Shown one piece after another: positions 52,930 through 58,423 of a stretch of DNA of 58,423 bases. The number at the start of each line of letters is the position of its first letter. The first letter of the stretch is position 1. The stretch covers positions 1,446,830 to 1,505,252 of the forward strand of contig NZ_CM002285.1 in the NCBI RefSeq assembly GCF_000497445.1, written 5' to 3'. The notes beneath the pieces were generated by a model. That model saw only the letters and a program-made list of their open reading frames with translations, had not been told where the DNA came from and did not search any database. Origin of the DNA: Streptomyces roseochromogenus subsp. oscitans DS 12.976. Lineage in GTDB: Bacteria; Actinomycetota; Actinomycetes; Streptomycetales; Streptomycetaceae. The position numbers were made by a program, and so were the translations under genes.

Positions 52930-53510
52930 TGACTGAGTCGGACATCGGGTTGCGGGAGCGTCTGGTCGACGTGGGCGTGGAACTGCTGGCCGCCGAGGGG
53001 CTGCGGGCGCTGACCCTGCGGGAGATCGCCCGGCGCGCCGGCGTCTCGCACGGGGCGCCGCGCCGCTACTTCCCCACGCATCTGGAACTGCTGTCGGCCA
53101 TCGCGCGGCGCGGCTTCACCGGCCTGGCCGAGCGGGCGCGGACGACGCTCGCGCACGCGCCGGCCGCGCCCCGGGCACGGGTGGCGGCGCTGGCGCGGAC
53201 GTATCTGGAGTTCGCGCTGGACAACCCCGGCATGTACGAGCTGATGTTCCGTCACGACCTGCTGGAGAGCGGGCATCTGGGGCTGCGGGAGGCAAGCGTT
53301 CCCTTGTTCGAAGTGCTCGCGGGGCTGGTCGGCGAGGCACGGCCCGAGGCCGACACGCGCCGGGTGGCGGGCGCGCTGTGGGCGAACCTGCACGGGCTCG
53401 CCCAGCTGTGGCGCTGGCGCAGCCTGCAACTCGCCGTCGGAAACGAGGACTTGGGGGCGCTGCTCGACGCGGTACTGGCGGCGCACCTGGGCGCGGAGGG
53501 CGGCCGGTGA
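52929..53510 (+). CDS. TetR-family regulator controlling a drug-type MFS transporter
   Basis: A 193-residue repressor. The helix-turn-helix is at about 9-52 ([48 protein letters not shown]), and the C-terminal domain is of the WHG type (GVSHGAPRRYF and LDNPGMYELMF are typical). The ATG overlaps an operator and no Shine-Dalgarno is present. Its stop overlaps the MFS start (GTGA), so regulator and transporter form one coupled unit, the usual layout for substrate-induced efflux. Confidence 0.9.
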   Translation: MTESDIGLRERLVDVGVELLAAEGLRALTLREIARRAGVSHGAPRRYFPTHLELLSAIARRGFTGLAERARTTLAHAPAAPRARVAALARTYLEFALDNPGMYELMFRHDLLESGHLGLREASVPLFEVLAGLVGEARPEADTRRVAGALWANLHGLAQLWRWRSLQLAVGNEDLGALLDAVLAAHLGAEGGR

Positions 53511-55048
53511 ACCGGCGGTGGACCCTGGCGAGCAGCGTCGCGGGGGCGGTGGTCGTCGCGTTGGACGGTACGGTCCTCACGGTCGCGCAGCCGCGTCTGC
53601 AAAGGGAGTTGGGCGCGTCGCTCGCCGAGGTGCAGTGGACCAGTACGGCGTATCTCGTCGCGGTGGCGAGTCTGCTGGTGTTCGCGGGGCGGCTCGGTGA
53701 CCGGTACGGTCAGCGGCGGGTGTTCGCGCTCGGCATGCTGGGGTTCGGGGCGGCGTCAGCGGGGATCGGGGTCGCGCCCGGTGTGGGCTGGGTGATCGGA
53801 CTGCGGGCGCTCCAGGGGGTGTTCGGGGCGCTGTTGCAGCCGGCCACGCTGGGCATGCTGCGAGCCGCGTTCCCACCGGACCGGCTGGCCACGCCGCTCG
53901 CCGTGCGGACCGCCGCGATCGGGCTGGCGGCGGCCGCGGGTCCGCTGATGGGCGGGGCGCTGGTGACGACTCTGGGCTGGCGGGCGGTGTTCTTCGTCAG
54001 CGTACTGCCCGCGCTCGTCTTCGGCCTGCCGGCCCTGTCGCGTCCACAGCGCACGCCTGCGGGCCCCCGCGTTCCGCTGGAACGGCCGCGATGTGTCGTC
54101 GTTCGTCCGCGGCGCCGTAGTGGCCGGTCGCGCCCACACGGCGGTAGCCGCACATCAGACGCAGCCCCGCGCCCCTCAGGAACGCGGCGCAACCCTGCGG
54201 GCCCCCGGACACCACTGGACGTGCCGGGTGCCGTGCTGCTCGCGGTGACCCTGTGCTGCCTGGTGCAGGCGCTGACCGCACGGCCGGTCTCCTGGGCGGG
54301 GCTCGGCGTCGCCGCGGTCGCCGCCGTCGTCCTCGTACGGCACGAACGGCGTACGGCGAGCCCGCTGCTGGCGCCCGCGGTCATCGGCTCGCGGGCGATC
54401 GGGGCGGCCCTCGGCGTCCTGATCGTTGTCTCCGCGGCCCTGTTCGGCACCCTCTTCGTGGCCACGTACGTCCTGCAATGCCGCCTCGGACTCGACCCGT
54501 TGCACAGCGCGCTGCGCAGTCTGCCGCTGGCGGTGCTGATGGTGGCGTCCGCCGCGCTGTGCCCCGTACTGCTGCGCCGCCTCGGGGCGCGCGGTACGAC
54601 GACGGCGGCGACGGCGCTGCTCGCGCTCGGTGTCCTCGTGCTGTCCGGGGCCACATCCGCGCCGGCGTTCGGCTGCGCGTTCGCGCTGCTCGGCGCCGGG
54701 TTCGGGACGGTGATGGTGGCGGCCACCCAGGTGGTCGTACGACGGGCTGAGGTGACGGATGCCGGAGTGGCTGGCGGGCTGCAGCAGACGGCGCTGAACG
54801 TCGGCCCGGCGGTGGGGGTGGCGACGGCGAGCACGCTGATGGGCACCGGAACCGGGCCCGCACTGCTCGCGCTGGCGGCGGTCGCGGCGCTGGGCGTGCC
54901 GCTGGCGCGTGCGCTGCCCGGAACCGACGGCGAGGAGGCGCTCCCGGGGGCCGGCGGCGAGCGTGCCACGTCCGCCGCCGATGGCGTCGCGTCGATCACA
55001 CACGCCGCTGATGAGCGGGTCCGTGGTGGTGCTCCTGCGGGACGATGA
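53507..55048 (+). CDS. DHA2-type MFS drug transporter with a 46-residue in-frame repeat insertion
   Basis: A 513-residue, 14-helix-type transporter (EmrB/QacA group). Helix 1 carries VVALDGTVLTVAQPRLQRELG, loop 2-3 is GRLGDRYGQRRVFALG, and helix 5 has AAAGPLMGGALVTTLGWRAVFF. GGAGGG precedes the GTG, which overlaps the tetR stop. After helix 6 the protein contains a very basic 46-residue segment between TPAGPR and a repeated NPAGPR. It is encoded by a 138-bp insertion bounded by 14-bp direct repeats (54056-54069 and 54194-54207), after which the protein resumes at TPLDVPGAVLL. Whether the transporter remains functional is uncertain, since the insertion falls in the long central cytoplasmic loop. 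Confidence 0.88.
   Translation: MNRRWTLASSVAGAVVVALDGTVLTVAQPRLQRELGASLAEVQWTSTAYLVAVASLLVFAGRLGDRYGQRRVFALGMLGFGAASAGIGVAPGVGWVIGLRALQGVFGALLQPATLGMLRAAFPPDRLATPLAVRTAAIGLAAAAGPLMGGALVTTLGWRAVFFVSVLPALVFGLPALSRPQRTPAGPRVPLERPRCVVVRPRRRSGRSRPHGGSRTSDAAPRPSGTRRNPAGPRTPLDVPGAVLLAVTLCCLVQALTARPVSWAGLGVAAVAAVVLVRHERRTASPLLAPAVIGSRAIGAALGVLIVVSAALFGTLFVATYVLQCRLGLDPLHSALRSLPLAVLMVASAALCPVLLRRLGARGTTTAATALLALGVLVLSGATSAPAFGCAFALLGAGFGTVMVAATQVVVRRAEVTDAGVAGGLQQTALNVGPAVGVATASTLMGTGTGPALLALAAVAALGVPLARALPGTDGEEALPGAGGERATSAADGVASITHAADERVRGGAPAGR
54056..54207. mobile_element. 138-bp repetitive element inserted in an MFS gene, with 14-bp direct repeats
   Basis: CCTGCGGGCCCCCG occurs at 54056-54069 and again at 54194-54207. 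The intervening DNA (including GCGGCGCCGTAGTGGCC, GCGGTAGCCGCACATCAG and CCCCGCGCCCCTCAGG) resembles a repeat I recall as common in Streptomyces intergenic regions. The repeat period of 138 bp is a multiple of three and no stop is introduced. It looks like a non-autonomous element with a target duplication, or a duplication/recombination event. Confidence 0.6.
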
Positions 55049-55112
55049 GCAACGGGTGTGTTCCCGGCGGAAGTCGGGGAGACACCGTGGACCAGGCGAC
55101 CGGAGGAGAGCG

Positions 55113-56336
55113 ATGGCAGAGCTGCGGCAGGAAGTCGGCCCGGACGAGGCGGGGCTGGACGGCAAGGCGCTGGACCGCCTGGACCGGGAGGTCGCCGAAT
55201 ATGTCGACCGGGGCCGGCTGCCCGGCTTTCTCGTGGCCGTGTCCCGCGGCGGCCGGATCGCCCATCTCACCACGTACGGCCGGCGCGATGTGGCGGCCGG
55301 GCTGCCGGTCGAGACGGACACCCTGTGGCGGATCTACTCGATGACCAAGCCGGTCACAGCGGTCGCCGTGCTGCTGCTGGCGGAGGAGGGCGGGCTGTCG
55401 CTGGACGACCCGCTTCACCGCTACGTGCCGGCGTTCGCCGAACCCGTTGTGTACGAGAGCGGTTCGGGCACGGACATGCGCACCCGCCCGGCGGCCGGCC
55501 CGATCCTGATCCGGCATCTGCTCACCCACACCGCGGGCCTGACGTTCGGTTTCTACCACCGGCACCCGGTCGACGCCCTCTATCGCGCGTCCGGGCTGGA
55601 GTACTCGGTCCCGCCGGGCGCGGATCTGGCCGAGACGGTCGAGGTGTACGCGCGAAGGCCGTTGCAGTTCGAACCGGGCACACAGTGGAACTACTCGGTC
55701 GCCTCGAATGTGCTGGGCCGGGTGATCGAGGTGGTGTCGGGGCGGCCGCTGGACACGTTCTTCGCCGAACGGATCCTGCGTCCGCTCGGCATGACCGACA
55801 CCGGCTTCCACATCGAGCCCGGACAGGCGGACAGGCTGGCCGAGTTGTACGGCGAGACCGACGACGGCGGGATCACGCCGGTGCCGGGGCTGCCGGTGCG
55901 CGGCCGGCCGCGGTTCCTGTCCGGCAGCGGCGGCCTGGTCTCCTCGGCGTACGACTTCCACCGGTTCATGGAGATGCTGCGCCGCGGCGGCGAACTGGAC
56001 GGCGTCCGGCTGCTGTCCGCGGACTCGGTCGCGCTGATGACCCGCAACCAGCTGCCCGGCGACGCCGTCCTGCGCACCTTCGGCGCCCCCGTCCACCAGG
56101 AGCCAGGCAACGACGGGCTCGGCTTCGGCTTCAACGTGTCGGTGGTGACCGACCCGTCCCGCACCCTGGCCCCGTCCAGCCTCGGCACGTACGGCTGGAC
56201 GGGCGCGGCCACGACCGCGTTCTGGGTCGATCCGGCGCAGGAGCTGACCGTGCAGTTCATGACGCAGGTGCGCCCGAAGACGCTGAAGATCTTCCCGGAG
56301 CTGCGGCGGCTGGTGCACGAGGCGCTGGTGGACTGA
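55113..56336 (+). CDS. Class C beta-lactamase-like serine hydrolase (esterase)
   Basis: A 407-residue serine hydrolase of the beta-lactamase/EstB-like family. The catalytic SxxK is in WRIYSMTKPVTAVAVLLL, the second motif Tyr-x-Asn-like is NYSVASNVLGRVIE, and the third block is GWTGAATTAFWVDPAQELTVQFMTQ. There is no signal peptide, so it is a cytoplasmic esterase rather than a secreted beta-lactamase. GGAGGAGAG directly precedes ATG 55113. It lies 64 bp after the MFS gene. The substrate is unknown. Confidence 0.88.
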   Translation: MAELRQEVGPDEAGLDGKALDRLDREVAEYVDRGRLPGFLVAVSRGGRIAHLTTYGRRDVAAGLPVETDTLWRIYSMTKPVTAVAVLLLAEEGGLSLDDPLHRYVPAFAEPVVYESGSGTDMRTRPAAGPILIRHLLTHTAGLTFGFYHRHPVDALYRASGLEYSVPPGADLAETVEVYARRPLQFEPGTQWNYSVASNVLGRVIEVVSGRPLDTFFAERILRPLGMTDTGFHIEPGQADRLAELYGETDDGGITPVPGLPVRGRPRFLSGSGGLVSSAYDFHRFMEMLRRGGELDGVRLLSADSVALMTRNQLPGDAVLRTFGAPVHQEPGNDGLGFGFNVSVVTDPSRTLAPSSLGTYGWTGAATTAFWVDPAQELTVQFMTQVRPKTLKIFPELRRLVHEALVD

Positions 56337-56346
56337 CCGGCCGGGG

Positions 56347-56375
56347 GCCCGCCGCCCGTGGGGGAGGCGGCGGGC
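56347..56375. terminator. Bidirectional hairpin between convergent genes
   Basis: A perfect 10-bp stem (56347-56356 with 56366-56375, 9-nt loop), flanked by further complementary CCGGCC/GGCCGG bases, lies between the serine hydrolase stop and the ribA stop. Confidence 0.75.
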
Positions 56376-56396
56376 GCCGAGCCGGCCGTCCAGTCT

Positions 56397-57068
56397 TCAG
56401 GAGCCGTGGGCGACGGCGTCCAGATGGGGCAGGATGTGGTCCAGCCGCTCCCGCTTGGTGCGCAGATAGGTGATGTTGCTCTCGCACGGCTCGATCAGCA
56501 GCGGCACCCGCTCGGCGACCTGGACGCCGTGCCGTACCAGCGCCTCCCGCTTGCGCGGGTTGTTGGACATCAGGCGTACCGAGCGCACCCCGAGGTCGCG
56601 CAGGATCTCGGCCGCGACGCGGTAGTCGCGGGCGTCGACGGGCAGGCCGAGCGCGAGGTTCGCCTCCACCGTGTCCAGGCCCTCCGCCTGCAGGGCCATC
56701 GCACGCAGCTTGGCGAGCAGTCCGATGCCGCGGCCCTCGTGGCCCCTCAAGTAGACGACGATGCCGCTGCCTTCGGCGACGACGGCGCGCAGCGCCGACG
56801 CCAGCTGGTCGCCGCACTCGCAGTGCCGGGAGCCGAACGCGTCCCCGGTCAGGCACTCCGAGTGCAGCCGGGTCAGTACGTTCTCGGTGCCGATCTCGCC
56901 GTACACCAGAGCCACTTGCTCGTCACCGCGGTCGTGGTCCAGGTAGCCGATCGCCTGGAATTTCCCGTACACGGTGGGCAGCGGCGCATTCACCACACGT
57001 TCCGCACCCGAACGCCGCGAGGACTTCGTGCCGAGTACGCCGAGGTTGACGCCGGTGTTTTCTGTCAT
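56397..57068 (-). CDS. ribA: GTP cyclohydrolase II paralogue with Met at the switch position (probable FAPy-forming type)
   Basis: A 223-residue GTP cyclohydrolase II homologue. The zinc site is C72, C83 and C85 (HSECLTGDAFGSRHCECGDQ), and the catalytic region is LRGHEGRGIGLLAKLRAMALQAEG. Canonical enzymes have Tyr in the last motif (E. coli KIRAYALQ, Tyr105); here it is Met124. In S. coelicolor, one paralogue with this Met releases the formylated product FAPy instead of the deformylated riboflavin precursor, so this protein probably does the same. AGGA is 8 bases before ATG 57068. It is divergent, 38 bp away, from a creatininase-family gene. No other riboflavin genes are nearby. Confidence 0.92.
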   Translation of the reverse strand: MTENTGVNLGVLGTKSSRRSGAERVVNAPLPTVYGKFQAIGYLDHDRGDEQVALVYGEIGTENVLTRLHSECLTGDAFGSRHCECGDQLASALRAVVAEGSGIVVYLRGHEGRGIGLLAKLRAMALQAEGLDTVEANLALGLPVDARDYRVAAEILRDLGVRSVRLMSNNPRKREALVRHGVQVAERVPLLIEPCESNITYLRTKRERLDHILPHLDAVAHGS

Positions 57069-57106
57069 GATCTGATTCCTAAACAGAGACGAAAGGCCAT
57101 GAAAAG

Positions 57107-57895
57107 ATGAGTGGTTCGGGCGCGCGTGCGGCGGCAGGCGGGGGGACGAACAGCGTGGCGTACGGGGTGGTCCCGACGGACACCACGGACGACGTGAGGG
57201 CGCGGGGGGCGGGCGTCTCAGCACAGGTCGCCGTCCTTCCCGTCGGCAGTTTCGAACAGCACGGTCCGTTCCTTCCGCTGGCGACCGACACGCTGGTCGC
57301 CTGTGCCGTGGCGCGGGAGATCGCCGCCGCGTACCCGGTGCACCTCCTTCCTCCGGTGACGGTCTCCTGCTCGCACGAACATGCGCAATGGCCGGGGACC
57401 GTCAGCATCTCCGCCGTGACCCTGCATGCGGTGGTCTCGGACATCGCGGCGTCGCTGCGCCGTTCGGGCGTCGACGCGCTCGTCGTGGTCAACGGGCACG
57501 GTGGCAACTACGTCCTGGGCAACGTAGTCCAGGAGGCATCCGCGCGCGGTGAGCGGATGGCGCTGTTCCCGGCCGTCGAGGACTGGGAGGCGGCGCGGGA
57601 GCGGGCGGGGGTGCGCACCTCGCTGCTCACCGACATGCACGCGGGGGAAATCGAGACCTCGATTCTGTTGCACACTCATCCCGAATTCGTCCGCCCTGGT
57701 TACGAGTCCGCCGATTTCACCGCTGACGACCGTCGTCATCTGCTCACCGTGGGAATGTCCGCCTATACCGAATCGGGCGTCATCGGCCGTCCTTCCCTGG
57801 GCTCGGCGGAAAAGGGGAAGGAACTGCTGGCGGCCCTGGCGGAATCCTTCGAGTCGTATTTCACGCTGCTCACCTCCGCGCGGGAACCCGGGTAG
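57107..57895 (+). CDS. Creatininase-family amidohydrolase, candidate FAPy deformylase
   Basis: A 262-residue metal-dependent amidohydrolase. The creatininase metal and catalytic motifs are LPVGSFEQHGPFLPLATDT (Glu, His, Asp), VNGHGGNYVLGN, and MHAGEIETSILLH. The family includes creatinine amidohydrolase, mycofactocin MftE and the archaeal FAPy deformylase ArfB. Its position back to back with a Met-type GTP cyclohydrolase II makes FAPy deformylation the best hypothesis. The start at 57107 has AAAGG 10 bases upstream; a later start is possible. The last 133 bases overlap the 3' end of the opposite-strand membrane-protein gene. Confidence 0.85.
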   Translation: MSGSGARAAAGGGTNSVAYGVVPTDTTDDVRARGAGVSAQVAVLPVGSFEQHGPFLPLATDTLVACAVAREIAAAYPVHLLPPVTVSCSHEHAQWPGTVSISAVTLHAVVSDIAASLRRSGVDALVVVNGHGGNYVLGNVVQEASARGERMALFPAVEDWEAARERAGVRTSLLTDMHAGEIETSILLHTHPEFVRPGYESADFTADDRRHLLTVGMSAYTESGVIGRPSLGSAEKGKELLAALAESFESYFTLLTSAREPG

Positions 57896-58423
57896 TCCGC
57901 TGCGGGGCCGACGGTTACGGCGGCTGCGGCGGGGTCCGCCGTGCCGGTCGCGCCGCGCAGACCGCCGTACCAGCGCACGGCGAGGACGACGGCGCCGGGC
58001 AGGCTCGCCACGAAGCTGAGCACGCCGTACACGACGGCTACGGCGACCCCGGTGCCCGCGTCGAGCCCCGCCGCGGCGAACGCCCAGGCGGCCACGCCCT
58101 CGCGGGGGCCGAAGCCGCCGACGTTCAGGGGCAGCCCCATGGCGACCAGGGCGAGGACGGCGAGCGGGACCAGCACCGCGACCGGAGCGGCGGAGCCGGC
58201 GACCCTGGCGGCCACGACGAACATCGCCAGATGCCCGGCCAGGACGACGGCGGAGGACAGGGCGATGCCCGGTCCGCCCCGGCGGGACAGCAGGCTCTGA
58301 CGAGCCTCGCCGAGGGCCGTGCCGAGGGCCGTGCCGAGGCCCCCGGCCCGGCGCGAGGGCGCGCGGTTCATACGGACGGCGAGGCCTACGGCGAGTGCGC
58401 CGACCACGGCGAGCGCCACCGGC
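57763..58423 (-). CDS. Lysylphosphatidylglycerol-synthase-like / flippase-type membrane protein, C-terminal part
   Basis: The frame is open to the window edge, so the N-terminal part is missing. Hydrophobic segments (ALSSAVVLAGHLAMFVVAARVAG, VLVPLAVLALVAMGLPLN, VAVAVVYGVLSFVASLPGAVVLA) and the conserved LPLNVGGFGPREGVAAW sequence match the UPF0104/LPG-synthase transmembrane family, proposed to move or shield polyprenyl- or lipid-linked molecules. The hydrophilic ~60-residue tail is encoded in DNA overlapping the creatininase gene antisense, so its true extent is the least certain part. Confidence 0.75.
   Translation of the reverse strand, partial: PVALAVVGALAVGLAVRMNRAPSRRAGGLGTALGTALGEARQSLLSRRGGPGIALSSAVVLAGHLAMFVVAARVAGSAAPVAVLVPLAVLALVAMGLPLNVGGFGPREGVAAWAFAAAGLDAGTGVAVAVVYGVLSFVASLPGAVVLAVRWYGGLRGATGTADPAAAAVTVGPAADYPGSRAEVSSVKYDSKDSARAASSSFPFSAEPREGRPMTPDSV

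Overview
The window is very high-GC actinobacterial DNA with GTG starts, Tat and lipoprotein export signals, and gene families that point firmly to Streptomyces. The block tkt-tal-zwf-opcA-pgi-gnd, with a GTP cyclohydrolase II paralogue and a creatininase-family gene 14 kb further on, resembles the SCO66xx region of S. coelicolor as I remember it. No rRNA, tRNA, CRISPR array, complete IS element or prophage gene was seen.

Layout. 1-3.7 kb: end of a DMT-type membrane protein, a scramblase-like protein and a Tat-exported phospholipase C. 3.9-6 kb: vanAB-type Rieske oxygenase and reductase. 6-14.2 kb: a single-strand sugar locus with a LacI regulator, a lipoprotein binding protein, two permeases, an intracellular GH13 glucosidase and a secreted GH87-type alpha-1,3-glucanase; the transporter ATPase is not encoded here. 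14.4-17 kb: an MmyB-like ligand-binding protein without a DNA-binding domain, divergent from an XRE regulator paired with an ImmA/IrrE-type metallopeptidase. 17-20 kb: phosphopantetheinyl transferase, metallophosphoesterase and an ATP-grasp enzyme with a structured leader. 20-26 kb: a sulfotransferase pseudogene, GH38 alpha-mannosidase, GH4 glycosidase and a GH2 beta-galactosidase pseudogene. 26-33 kb: two Tat-exported phosphoesterases, an IclR regulator, a secreted GH16-CBM6 beta-glucanase behind a CebR-like box, and a secreted protein with a duplicated repeat. 33-43 kb: an AraC regulator, then a seven-gene pentose-phosphate/NADPH operon. 43-50.3 kb: a GT39-like membrane protein, then a quinate/shikimate-to-protocatechuate module (quiC, shikimate dehydrogenase, TetR, MFS) carrying two similar 24-bp operators. 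50.3-56.3 kb: VOC protein, two TetR-controlled divergent units, a drug-type MFS transporter and a serine hydrolase. 56.4 kb-end: a GTP cyclohydrolase II paralogue divergent from a creatininase-family hydrolase, and part of a flippase-like membrane protein.

Most notable points: (i) the GTP cyclohydrolase II carries Met where Tyr is canonical, the change linked to a formylated product (FAPy) in S. coelicolor, and sits 38 bp from a plausible FAPy deformylase; (ii) a self-contained alpha-1,3-glucan/nigero-oligosaccharide utilisation locus is proposed; (iii) short palindromic intergenic repeats appear to have entered two coding sequences in frame (pgi, and a 138-bp insertion bounded by 14-bp direct repeats in an MFS gene); (iv) quiC carries nine perfect copies of a hexanucleotide microsatellite in its interdomain linker; (v) two pseudogenes can be reconstructed from the DNA, one disabled by a 20-bp tandem duplication.
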